From Tribonema minus (lineage: Eukaryota > Sar > Xanthophyceae > Tribonematales > Tribonemataceae), in assembly GCA_017506865.1 (NCBI GenBank), contig JAFCMP010000223.1, forward strand, positions 1,488,001 through 1,552,000: 64,000 nucleotides of DNA, in the 5' to 3' direction. A program made the position numbers and the translations under genes. This document shows, piece after piece, positions 47,301 to 54,837 of this stretch (position 1 is the stretch's first letter; every line of letters starts with the position of its first letter). The notes under the pieces were generated by a model. That model did no database searches, was not told where the DNA came from, and worked only from the letters and a program-made list of their open reading frames with translations.

Positions 47301-50300
47301 CCTAGGCCATCCACTGGACGGCTCTGCGGCATCTGCGCATGCTCACCACACCTACAGAAACGGCCATGAGAGCTGTCATCGCGCTGAGCCCACGCTTAAG
47401 TTGAACTTGCAGCTGTATCAGCGCACGCAACCTAATTCAATTTGCAACTTCTTCTGCCACGTTGCTCCGCGCGCGCAGCCTGAAGCTGTGCCTCGCGTCG
47501 CGCGTGGCCGTCACGGGCGTCAACGGCGCGGGCAAGACGACTCTGATTCGACTCGTCGTGCGCGAGTCGGAGCCCGACTCGGGCGAGATCTGGGCACACC
47601 ACAACCTGCGCATCGCCTATGTTGCGCAGCACTCGTTCCACCACGTGGAGCAGCATTTGTCCAAGAGCCCGGTGCAGTATATGCAGTGGCGGTACGGCGC
47701 TGGCGACGGCACGGACCGGGAGGCGAGTGCCAACAACATGGCCATGAAGCTGACCGCGGAGGAGGAGGAGAGACTCGCCAAGGTGAGTCATTGAGTCTGG
47801 ATGGAGTGAGCGAGTAGGACTCACTGAGGCACTGAGCCGTGTGGGGAGGCAGCAATCACTGGTCGCCATGCGAGTCGATGTGTAATTGCCTGCTGTTGCG
47901 AATGAGTCACTTGGTATCACTCACTTGCCCCACGAGTCATTGTGTGTTTGCAATCGAGTCACTTGATCTTACCCACTTGCCCTGAACGCACACCCCTGAA
48001 CGCACAAGTCGCTTTAAAGTGCATCCTCGGGTTACGCAAGATAGGGCGCGAGGCGCACACACTGACGCAAGCAGCGGCCAGGCACTCAATGACTCACTCA
48101 CTCACTCACTCACTCACTCACTCACTCACTCACTCACTCACTCACTCCACCGACAGGTCGGCGCCGTGGAGCGCATCCTGGGGCGGCGCAAGACGGGGCG
48201 CACGCTCGAGTACGAGTGCTCATTCGTCGGCATGGGCGACGAGTACAACCGCTACATCACGCTCGAAAAGCTCGCCGACATGGGCTGCCAGAAGCTGGTG
48301 CAGCAGGCGGACGCGCGCGTCGCGGCGCAGGCTGCGGGGCTCGACGTGCGCCCCACGACGACGCGCGAGATACAGGCGCACCTCGACGACTTCGCGCTCG
48401 CGCCCGAGTTCAGCGTGCACGGCAAGATCGGCGGGCTGTCCGGCGGCCAGAAGGTGAGGGGTAGGGGTTGGGGTTAGCGCTGCGGTTTGGGTGCGCGCGC
48501 TTGAAGCTGTTGGTGAAGGCGCAGGCATGCAACTACAGTTTGCATGCACAACACTTTGCGCTCGCGCCTGAGTTCAGCGTGCACGGCAAGATCGACGGGC
48601 TGTCCGGCGGGCAGAAGGTGAGGGGTAGACCTAGGGCTAGGGTTTGGGGGTGCGCGCGTTAGGGTTCGCAGGCATGCAATCACAGATTTCTAGCGCCGTG
48701 GTTTATTTGTTTGCGCTCGCGCTCCAAGTTCAGCATGCTTGGCAAGATTCGCGGGCTGTCTGGCGGCCAGAAGGTGAGGATTGCGCTGGGAGTTTTGGGG
48801 TTCAGACGCGGCTTCACTTACATTGAAGCTTTTGAACACCTCGATCAGTTTTCAACACTTAGGCTTGTCCTGTTGATGTTGCAAGTGCGCCGCGCCACTA
48901 GTTTGGTGCCTTTTCGGGTGATGAAAGGCGAGGGGGCGTGCGTGTGAATGTTGATCACTCATGAACAATGGGACTGGTACACCATCTATCTGTTGTATGG
49001 TATGTATACATGGCACACCGCACCAGCAGTAGCAGCAGATGATGATGAGATCATGGCAGCACACCAATAAACAGGGGAGCTACCTGAACTAGCGACGCTG
49101 GCTTGACAAGCACTCAGCTTAGGGTTAGGGTTAGGGTTGCCGCGCTGCCCACGTCACCACACAATGCTGGTTGTGACAGTGCTCGTCAGGTTGCGCGTGC
49201 TTGGCGCTCCTCAGCCATTTATTCATGAATTCATGCGATGCTGCCCCGGCGAAGTCGGGATATTAGGTCGTGCGAGCAACTCAACATAGCAGCACCATTG
49301 TCTCATGAACACTGTAATGCACGCCGCGTTGCTCAGGTCAAGCTTGTGCTGGCGGCGGCGACGTGGAATAGACCCAACCTAATTCACTCAATAAACGCAT
49401 GAATCCACGCTTTACTTCCCCCCCAGGTCAAGCTAGTGCTGGCGGCAGCCATGTGGAACAGGCCCCACCTGCTCGTTCTCGACGAACCCACCAACTACTT
49501 GGACAGGGAGGCACTGGGCGCGTTGACGATTGGCATCAAGGAGTTTGGCGGTGGCGTCATTATGATATCGCACAATCAGGTACGTTTTGGTTTGGACACT
49601 CATGTTGTTGCTGCGTTGAGTAGAAGGGGGGGGGGGGGGGGGGGGGATCACAATTGACATCGAGGCGTTGTGCGGCGGCGCATTCATGACATTGCACAAT
49701 TGGCCCTCCTTGTCTACACAGCCTGTCCTGTCGCGCTGTGCGTTTTTTTCTGTGTTTACAATAAGGAAGGTATTTGCTTGCGCTCGGCCAAATGCCCTGG
49801 GCTTGTGCACCGAGCTCCAACGAGGAGCACAGAAATGCTCTGTCGCTGCCAGTTGCGCGTTGTGCTGCTTAGGCTCACCGGAGAGCACAGCGGTGCGTCA
49901 CCGCAGTCAGTTCTGTGTTGTACTTGAGCCACGCGCTGCCCACGGCGTCTTTCTGCTGGCGCTGCGTCCAGACATTCCTGATCCCCTCTACTGTCTTGCG
50001 AGAACCCTAGGCTTCGGGTCAGCGGAACCGGTGGTGAACGAACCAACATCATTCCATATGGCAATCCGCAAAACCTCATCCGTCCATCACATTATCCACA
50101 TCTACGTCTTTGCTTTCATGCGCTGACTTCAACACTGCACTTGGTGCGTCGCCGCTTGCGCTTTGCAGGAGTTCCTGAGCGCGATCTGCACAGAGACGTG
50201 GACGCTGGAGGCAGGGCGCCTCTACACCAAGGGCGAAGTGCGCGAGACGGCGCTGCGGTTCGCGCGGAAAAAGGTCAGTGCTCAAGCCTATGAAACTTCA

Positions 50301-51427
50301 AGCGTGAAAATTGCGCAGTATGTATGACTGCCGACAAGTGTCTGTGCGCGGGCCGGCAGAACTTCAAATGTTGAAGCTGCAGTGTGCGTGTAGAGCTATA
50401 GTCCCTACTGAAGTGCGCGAGACGGCGCTACGGTTTGCGCAGAAAACGGTCAGTGCTCAGGCCCATGAAACTCCAAGAGTGGAAATTGCGTTGTCCTTCA
50501 GCATGTATGTATGACTGCTGACAAGTGTCTGTGCGCAGGCTGATGGGAGCTCGAGTGTTGAAGCCGCAGTGTGCGTGTAGGTCTGGTGCGTCGATCGGAG
50601 AAACTTCAACTGTTGAAGTTGCATTGTGCGTGTAGGGCTGTAGTCCCCACGGCACTCACAATCAGGAGCGTAGTCACAGTGCAGCAAGAAGAAACAGAAT
50701 TATTGCTCGCACCAGGGCGTGTGCGGCGGCGGTGAGCAGGAGTCAAGGGGGGGTACAGTAGTGCGAGTAGGAATGCCCAGGAAGGTACGAGGCTCACCAG
50801 CATGTCACAGGGCCACGTTAGAATCAGCTCAGGCTTCGACGAGTGCACAAGACACACACATGCTTGTTTCCATATTTGCTGAAGTTTGTCATGTGTACTT
50901 CGCAGTATCATGTACACATTGGGCTCTGCACTCTACGCATATGACCTCAACTTGTGCCCTCGCATGCGTGTCCCCCCCTCTCCCTACACCCCCATCGTCC
51001 CCCCCGCCCCACCCCCTCTTTCCACCACCCTGTGTTCACACCTGCTCTAACCGGATAACAGGCGGGTAGGGGTACTTTTTCCTCGCATCATTGCTTCCCT
51101 ATGCTCAGTTGCCTTCCTTCCCAGCCGAAGACTGTCAATCTGCATGTAACTGCCTTCTGTAACCGCCCTCACACACCCCCCCCCCCCTCCACACACCCCC
51201 TGCAGGACGCGCTCGGCGACGAGCCCGAGGAGGAAGCGGCCAGCGCGGGCTGCACCAACAAGACGGTCTCCTACGACAACCTCATCAACCCCAAGTCCCT
51301 CAAGGCGCTGTCGAAGAAGGAAGTGCGCAAGCTTGCCAAGCTCGCGGAGAAGGCAGAGATACCGCTGCCAGAGTACGTCAGCAAGATCACACGCGCGAGC
51401 CCGGAGTGGAAGTGGCTGTCGGCCTAG
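35394..51427 (+). CDS. Translation elongation factor 3-like ABC-F ATPase
   Basis: Sixteen exons keep frame throughout: 35394-35621, 36978-37127, 38314-38482, 39440-39739, 40059-40322, 41733-42058, 42451-42546, 43172-43525, 44384-44758, 45249-45363, 45974-46808, 47479-47782, 48157-48453, 49427-49579, 50169-50273 and 51206-51427 (4,293 bases, 1,430 residues). Residues ~1-180 form TPR-like helices and ~185-280 a disordered linker; yeast eEF3 (~1,044 residues) lacks this extension. HEAT repeats span ~310-630 ([32 protein letters not shown]). ABC1 has Walker [10 protein letters not shown], signature LSGGW and Walker [15 protein letters not shown]2 has GVNGAGKTT, a chromodomain-like insert ([20 protein letters not shown]), LSGGQ and [11 protein letters not shown]. 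eEF3 drives tRNA release from the ribosomal E site in fungi and some algae. Introns carry many junction echoes, listed separately. Confidence 0.92.
36180..36605. mobile_element. Foldback/MITE-like element
   Basis: Two ~90-base arms in inverted orientation bound the element. The left arm (about 36,185-36,275) reads AAAATGAATCAAAAG, GAGCTCTAGGTGACA, GGTTGGTTAGCC, AGTGCCTTT. The right arm (about 36,515-36,600) carries the reverse complement with GTTAGCCGCAGGTGCCTTCC-like sequence. The ~240-base centre has no open frame. A partial copy lies at 200-330. It sits in intron 1 of the elongation factor gene. Clear target-site duplications were not seen. Best read as a non-autonomous DNA element. Confidence 0.65.
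38561..38655 (+). repeat. Junction echo, end of elongation factor exon 3
   Basis: It repeats the exon end and donor: GGAGTC.AAGGGCA, AGGCCTCTGCGCCTGCGGCT, GAGGTGCA, GGAGGTCAGTGTC and TTACAAATG, about 100 bases downstream of the original. An AGGT donor context is retained. Confidence 0.9.
39150..39500 (+). repeat. Three tandem copies of an acceptor junction (exon 4)
   Basis: Units of ~110 bases each carry GGTGAATT.ATCAA-TCACG.GAT, then GCGCAG or CGCAG, then CGCTGGCCACC.T.AGGCCT. The third copy (39,432 on) is the functional acceptor of exon 4. The earlier two are decayed but keep the AG. Confidence 0.85.
39785..39875 (+). repeat. Junction echo, end of exon 4
   Basis: A near-perfect copy of GTCATGCC.GCGGTGAACGGG, TGGCGCGCGCCGACGGCTGC and the donor CCGGTGAGTCAC, ~110 bases after the original at 39,688-39,750. 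Confidence 0.9.
39905..39985 (+). repeat. Junction echo, start of exon 5
   Basis: CCCCGCAGGCGGCGCGCGCG, GCCAGCCCCTCCAGCGTCCG and CTCCACCAACGCGAGCACC precede the functional copy at 40,059 by 140 bases, with nearly full identity over ~60 exon bases. The upstream copy ends abruptly where the coding sequence continues downstream. Confidence 0.9.
40390..40840 (+). repeat. Serial junction echoes, end of exon 5
   Basis: Copies at about 40,392 and 40,497, with decayed traces near 40,600 and 40,806, carry GGCAGGCGC.CGGCGGTGGC, CATCGCAGGTA and then ACTTCAAGTTTGAAGTAG, as after the true donor at 40,322/40,323. Spacing is ~105 bases. Confidence 0.9.
41071..41506 (+). repeat. Intronic tandem duplication, ~225-base offset
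   Basis: Two ~200-base copies share GAGCTCACTGCATGCGGCCA, GCAGCAGATGCAAGGAAGCC, CATTGTGGCATTGGACCATC and TTCGGCGGTAGTTTTGCTCG. They are about 95 per cent identical; copy 2 contains an extra GCAGATGCAAGGAA. The duplication lies inside intron 5, away from splice sites. Confidence 0.95.
42080..42200 (+). repeat. Junction echo, end of exon 6
   Basis: CGCCTCGCGCTGCCG.ACGTG, CTCGAGGGCATGGACTCGCG and CGAGTGGCGCAT.AAGGTA, followed by TATGGTGTTGATGT, repeat the original at 41,998-42,085 with only a few changes. The copied donor is intact. Confidence 0.92.
42205..42350 (+). repeat. Junction echoes, start of exon 7
   Basis: TGGAGATGGTGGCAGCGCT, the start of exon 7 (42,451 on), also occurs near 42,216 and 42,320. 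The second copy is preceded by a TGCAG|GTTTGCTC acceptor. Confidence 0.85.
42740..43090 (+). repeat. Junction echoes, start of exon 8
   Basis: Partial copies of CAGGTCTGGGACACGCACCG and CCAGGTGCAGGCGGCCTCCA occur near 42,743, 42,917 and 43,050, before the functional copy at 43,172. The 42,917 copy keeps a CTGCAG acceptor. Confidence 0.85.
43572..43830 (+). repeat. Junction echoes, end of exon 8
   Basis: Copies near 43,574, 43,690 and 43,788 carry GGCGCCGTTCGTGCTGCTGC, CCCGCGCTGCAGAAGGTGCG and TCAAGTTCAACAAT-like sequence, as around the donor at 43,525/43,526. The nearest copy keeps the reading frame and donor. Confidence 0.9.
44013..44325 (+). repeat. Two full echoes of the start of exon 9
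   Basis: Units of ~190 bases carry CTGCCAGGTCG, GAGACCTCCAACCCCGAAGT, GCGCAGGAGGCCCTCGACAC and GCGCGCGCTCGGCAGCAA, then TAGAATCATG and CACTTCAACTGACACC. They are copies 1 (44,016) and 2 (44,207); the functional exon 9 at 44,384 is the third. The first has lost the frame. Confidence 0.93.
44145..44169 (+). repeat. C25 homopolymer
   Basis: An uninterrupted run of 25 C lies in the intron, 35-45 bases before an echo acceptor. Run length may vary between individuals or assemblies. Confidence 0.85.
44760..44960 (+). repeat. Degenerate TTAGGG/TTTAGG tract
   Basis: The intron start after exon 9 runs AGGGTTAGGGTTTAGG, TTTAGGTTTAGGGATAG and GGGTTAGGGGTAGGGTTAGG, with more words near 44,886 and 44,945. 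It is a decayed interstitial telomere-like array. Confidence 0.8.
45755..45805 (+). repeat. Junction echo, start of exon 11
   Basis: CCCAGTTCGCGACGGACGAC and GGCGACGCCGCTGCCGCC resemble the functional CCCAGGCGCGCTCGCGGCGG, ACGACGGCGACGGCGACGCG at 45,968-46,005. Confidence 0.65.
46846..46925 (+). repeat. Junction echo, end of exon 11
   Basis: TACATACCCCGGGGCGGACA, AGCCGACGCTTGCGGAGG and CCAGGGTATGCATG repeat the original TACGTACCCCGGCGCGGACA, AGCCGACGCTCGCGGAGG, CCAGGTATGTAT at 46,766-46,818. Confidence 0.9.
48018..48065 (+). repeat. Junction echo, start of exon 13
   Basis: GCATCCTCGGGTTACGCAAG and ATAGGGCGCGAGGCGCACAC are a decayed copy of GCATCCTGGGGCGGCGCAAG, ACGGGGCGCACGCTCGAG at 48,173-48,210. 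Confidence 0.65.
48088..48147 (+). repeat. (CTCA)n microsatellite serving as acceptor tract
   Basis: About fifteen tandem ACTC units end ten bases before the CCGACAG acceptor of exon 13. They replace the usual pyrimidine tract. Confidence 0.92.
48555..48785 (+). repeat. Two junction echoes, end of exon 13 (ABC signature)
   Basis: Copies at about 48,557-48,640 and 48,716-48,785 carry TTGCGCTCGCGC, GTTCAGC.TGC, GGCAAGAT and the LSGGQK-coding CTGTC.GGCGG.CAGAAG, followed by GTGAGG. Both keep the donor. The originals are at 48,389-48,460. Confidence 0.92.
49335..49390 (+). repeat. Junction echo, start of exon 14
   Basis: CAGGTCAAGCTTGTGCTGGC, GGCGGCGACGTGGAATAG and ACCC repeat CAGGTCAAGCTAGTGCTGGC, GGCAGCCATGTGGAACAG, GCCCC at 49,424 on. 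The acceptor dinucleotide is kept. Confidence 0.9.
49648..49705 (+). repeat. Junction echo, end of exon 14
   Basis: GACATCGAGGCGTTGTGCGG, CGGCGCATTCATGACATTGC and ACAATTGG align with GGCATCAAGGAGTTTGGCGG, TGGCGTCATTATGATATCGC, ACAATCAGG at 49,533-49,580. It follows a G21 run at 49,626-49,646. Confidence 0.7.
50385..50640 (+). repeat. Junction echoes, end of exon 15
   Basis: GAAGTGCGCGAGACGGCGCT, ACGGTTTGCGCAGAAAACGG and TCAGTGCTCAGGCCCATGAA (50,410-50,470) copy the original at 50,235-50,293. The intron part (GTATGTATGACTGC.GACAAG, TGTCTGTGCG, TGTTGAAGC.GCAGTGTGCG) also recurs two to three times. Confidence 0.9.
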
Positions 51428-51469
51428 GGGGCCCTCTCGTGTGGATTGCTGGCGTGCATGCGCTGCGCT

Positions 51470-51705
51470 GCTGCCGCCGCCGCCAGCGCAGGTTGCACAT
51501 GGCGGCGGCGCGAAGAGCACAGCGGCGCGGCAGCAGCGCTGCATCGCCTCCGCTGCTGCGCGTCGTGCTGCCACTTTTGGTGTCATCGGGGCTAACCAGC
51601 GCAGTTTGCGCGTGGCGGCAGCGCGAAGAGCGCAGCGGCGCCGCAGCCGCAGCAGCGCGCCGCATCGCCTCTGCTGCCGCGCGTTCGCTTTCGGTTTGGT
51701 CGGGG
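51470..51705 (+). repeat. Tandem GC-rich repeat after the stop codon
   Basis: Two copies of ~114 bases share CAGCGCAG.TTGC.C.TGGCG, GCGCGAAGAGC.CAGCGGCGC and CGCATCGCCTC.GCTGC.GCG. A weaker third trace follows near 51,720. Confidence 0.8.
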
Positions 51706-51942
51706 CTAGGGTTAGGTCATGGTCCGCCAGCCTTCGTTGTATGGCGGCGGCTGCAGCGGTTTCGTTTCCCCGATGGATTATGTGTGCCGTGGCCAGAGCC
51801 ACGCAGGCTCTGCTGCTGTCCAGTTTCGGTGCTTTTTCGTGTGCGGGTTGAGCTGTTCTCTTTTAGCCGAGGGCGGTGTTTGGGGGGAAGGGGGGGGGGA
51901 TGATGCTGTGATACCCCCAGCCACACCCTGCAAGGGCAGTTT

Positions 51943-51970
51943 GGGGGGGGGGGGGGGGGGGGGGGGGGGG
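51943..51970 (+). repeat. G28 homopolymer
   Basis: An uninterrupted run of 28 G, the longest homopolymer noticed in the window. It is capable of G-quadruplex formation and prone to length error. Confidence 0.85.
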
Positions 51971-53215
51971 CGACGGTACGCACCTGTCTTCACTCGATCA
52001 GACCATGGAGCACACATGCGCGCCGTGTTTGACCGCAGCAACAGACCATAACATAACATGAATTTTGATGGAAATCTCGTGTGCGCCAAGCTCAGTGATG
52101 CCCTCTGCTCGCTCTCCTGCTTGCTGCAGGATCTGCTGGCATGCTCTGTTGTTTAGCATCACGCAAGCGGAAGGGGGGAAGGGGGGCAATTTGACGCGCA
52201 TCTGTGCAGTACCTCTGTAGATGTGATGTCGCTGCTCACGTGATCACTCTGGCTGATATGCAGTACATGTTTGGAAATCAACAGTCATGTATGGATAGGC
52301 CAACGATCACTAACGGCCCACGCTTCGATAGACCCTTCGCATTACCATCGTGCAGGGCAATGTGCGTGAGCGAATGAGTCAATGCGGCAGTAGCCCCATG
52401 CATCGCTTTAAAGCATCAACAACTGGAATTACAATTTTTCACAATGCCTATAGCAAGCACTTCACTGCGTCAGTCGATGCCGCAGGCAAGTGAGTTCTGA
52501 TGGCAGGCAGCTGCGCAACAAGCGCCATGAAATTGGACAAGCCTCACGGTCGGACTGTCCGCAATGGCTGAATCGGCTCTGCCTGCTGTGCAGCAACTCT
52601 TAGCATGCTCAGACGTGCAAGTGACACCATAACGCTCAATGGCGTGCTCATGCATGATATACAGCATTTACCTGTGATGTCGTCCAAGGAGCACGTCACA
52701 ACACATTCATGCAACAGCCGAAGCAAGCAATGCTGCGCAAAACCCTACATCTACTCACACATGCCGAGGCGTGGCAAGCAGCACAAGACGCAGGCGGGTG
52801 TCGTGCGCAAGCGGTGATGACAGGCAGCAAAATGCGCGCGCGCGCGCAAAAGAGTCTTGAGACACCAGATCGCTGCTGGTACAAATCCTTGGATTATAAA
52901 AGGGGGGGGGAGGGGGTCTGATCATCTCTGATGCACTGCTGTGTAGTGTGCTTGTGCAGCCCGCTTCATAATGATATGAGTGCACGTGCACTGCTCGGAA
53001 CCTGGGGACTATCCCTGCTAGTAGTACAGGTGGTGTCACGCTCCGGCGACAAATGCGCACCGCACGCTAGCCTGCTTTTGTACAGGGATTAACGCTACTA
53101 ACTACTGTAGCCCACATAAACAATGAAGAGTGCGAGGGGGGGAAGAGGGCCGTGGCGCTGCTGTCCGGTGTATCATCCACCTGCGCTGCTGCTGTGTGCG
53201 TGCGCGTGCTGCCTG

Positions 53216-54031
53216 TTATTGCTGGGTCTTGGCGGTGGCGTGCTTGAGGCAGCAGCAGGTGCCCATGGCCACGTTGGCGCACACTCCTTCTTGGAGGTAC
53301 GACCAGCAGTAGCCAGTGAGTCCCGCTGTGCCCAGGGGGGCCTTGAACCCGGGTATCACCTTCTCGAACTTGAGATGCTGTGGCGCGCTTTGAGCGGCGC
53401 CGTCTTCTTGCGGGTCCGCTGCCTCGACGTCCTCGTCATCTTGAATGTAGTCGCAGCAGAACCTCTGCGCGCACACGAGCACGCGCCTCTGCCCTCCCAG
53501 GTTGACAGGGAGAGCAGGCAGGTCGTGCCCTGTGCAGCGCCCCCGCAGAGTGGGCAGCCACCCCCTGCTGAACTTGGCGATGTTCATGCCGGCGCCGATG
53601 AACCAGCGCCCGGCATTGGGATCCCACCGCCCTCCCGCTGCCCTGCAGGCCTCGACCTCCTTCAGAGGCACGTTGAGATAGACTCTGCGCTTTGTGGCTG
53701 CCATGACTGATACGATGTCCTCCTCCGCATCCTGGCGGTGTTGCTGCTGCAGCCCAGGGCAGGGCACTGGCAGGATGGACGCTGGCGCCTCATGCCTGGC
53801 CTTGATATTGCGTTCCTGCTCGCCCTCTGCTGCTGCTGCTGCTGCTGCTGCCAGCACTGCCGCGGGCGAGGTGCTGCTCTGCGGGGCGCGCTGGCGCTTC
53901 CGTCCCAAGCCGCCCTCGTCACGCGGCACCTTGAGCTCGAACTCCTGCCTGGCCATGGTGGTAATGTTTGCTGCGCTTGCTGCTGCTGCTGCTGCTGATC
54001 GAGTAATGAAGATTGCTCCTGAGCCCATCAC
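53216..54031 (-). CDS. DUF5710 protein with C-terminal CCCH-like finger
   Basis: A single 271-codon frame. An alternative start is the internal MARQEFELK at about 53,958. After Ala-rich linkers and a basic GLGRKRQRA patch, residues ~112-158 form a DUF5710 domain: RRVYLNVPLKEVEACRAAGG, RWDPNAGRWFI and FSRGWLP. That family is a small YLNVP...RWD...WY domain often joined to nucleic-acid enzymes or toprim proteins. An acidic stretch (DDEDVEAADPQED) follows. The end (GYCWSYLQEGVCANV, then CCCLKH) resembles a CCCH zinc finger with unusual spacing (C-x8-C-x8-C-x3-H). Nucleic-acid binding is inferred. A heat-shock element lies 85 bases upstream of the start. Confidence 0.75.
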   Translation of the reverse strand: MMGSGAIFITRSAAAAAASAANITTMARQEFELKVPRDEGGLGRKRQRAPQSSTSPAAVLAAAAAAAAEGEQERNIKARHEAPASILPVPCPGLQQQHRQDAEEDIVSVMAATKRRVYLNVPLKEVEACRAAGGRWDPNAGRWFIGAGMNIAKFSRGWLPTLRGRCTGHDLPALPVNLGGQRRVLVCAQRFCCDYIQDDEDVEAADPQEDGAAQSAPQHLKFEKVIPGFKAPLGTAGLTGYCWSYLQEGVCANVAMGTCCCLKHATAKTQQ

Positions 54032-54497
54032 TCTACACCTCAGCTCTGTGTGTGAGTGCCATTGCCCGCACAGATCTCATTCTCTGAGCGTCTGTGAGCG
54101 TCGCTGACTAAAAAACGAAGCTTCTGGAAGGGCTCGTCAGATATTTCAGGCGTTTGGAGGTTGAAGAAGGGTCTCGAACTTCAACCACGCAGACCGTGTG
54201 AAAGGGCAATTCCAGAAAAACGCTGACGTGTAAGCTGACTCGACTCGACTCAAGACTTGACATCTGTTCATGGAAACCATGAAGAACCATGCAAATAGAA
54301 CAGAAGGCACGCAACTGCTGAGTACATCAGACGTCTTCAAACGGGAGGCACCTGGCCCTGCTATACTTGGGGCACGGCATACATTGCTCCCTGTCCGGCC
54401 AGGAAGTCCTACATTGCCACAGTGCACGTCCTCCATTGCATGTGGTTGACCAACACATATGCCTTTTACAAGACAGTTGCACTGTATAGCAGGACAA
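53784..54497 (-). repeat. Segmental duplication, copy A (promoter and 5' coding)
   Basis: It is nearly identical to 57,368-58,137 in direct orientation, offset ~3.6 kb. It covers the first ~80 codons of the DUF5710 gene, its upstream region and the heat-shock element. Differences are mainly CTG-repeat length, small indels and scattered substitutions. Confidence 0.95.
54116..54130 (-). promoter_or_regulatory. Perfect heat-shock element
   Basis: CGAAGCTTCTGGAAG fits nGAAnnTTCnnGAAn exactly and reads as nTTCnnGAAnnTTCn on the gene's strand, 85 bases before the ATG. A three-unit HSE is the standard binding site for HSF trimers. It is conserved in the duplicate at 57,748-57,762. Confidence 0.6.
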
Positions 54498-54585
54498 TGG
54501 CCATTCATGATACTGTGTTGCACACACAACAAAACATTCTACTTGGCTGCGAGGATGGTAATTGATGCAGTGTGCGCCCACTTTC

Positions 54586-54640
54586 AGGTGTTGTCAATGC
54601 AATGTTGCATCATATGAGATGTGGCGCATTGACAACACCT
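54586..54640. repeat. Hairpin element with 15-base perfect arms
   Basis: AGGTGTTGTCAATGC and its exact reverse complement GCATTGACAACACCT flank a 25-base loop. A degenerate further arm (GTCGATGCAACGAGATG, TTGACAACGCCTGG) follows. Related arms form the larger palindrome at 58,268-58,447. Confidence 0.8.
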
Positions 54641-54837
54641 GTCGATGCAACGAGATGTGTTGCTTTGACAACGCCTGGAAGCACAGTTGCAGTGAGCAGT
54701 GAGATTATTTGGATGTTTCTAGAAAGAGTTGAGAGGGGAGACAGACAAAACAAAAGGTGCACACTAAGGATCACACAGCACAATATGATAGCACCCATGA
54801 ATGACCTAGCTAGGTGTTCTTCAGTTAGGTACTTTTT

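Larger units (their letters stand above)
51428..53215. other. 3' flank of elongation factor gene
   Basis: It holds a tandem GC-rich repeat (51,470-51,705), a G28 run (51,943-51,970) and no supported gene. Confidence 0.5.

Noticed and set aside
49670-50126. 152-codon plus-strand frame in an intron of the elongation factor gene
   Set aside because: It overlaps a decayed echo of exon 14, has no family signature and exons 14 and 15 join in frame without it.
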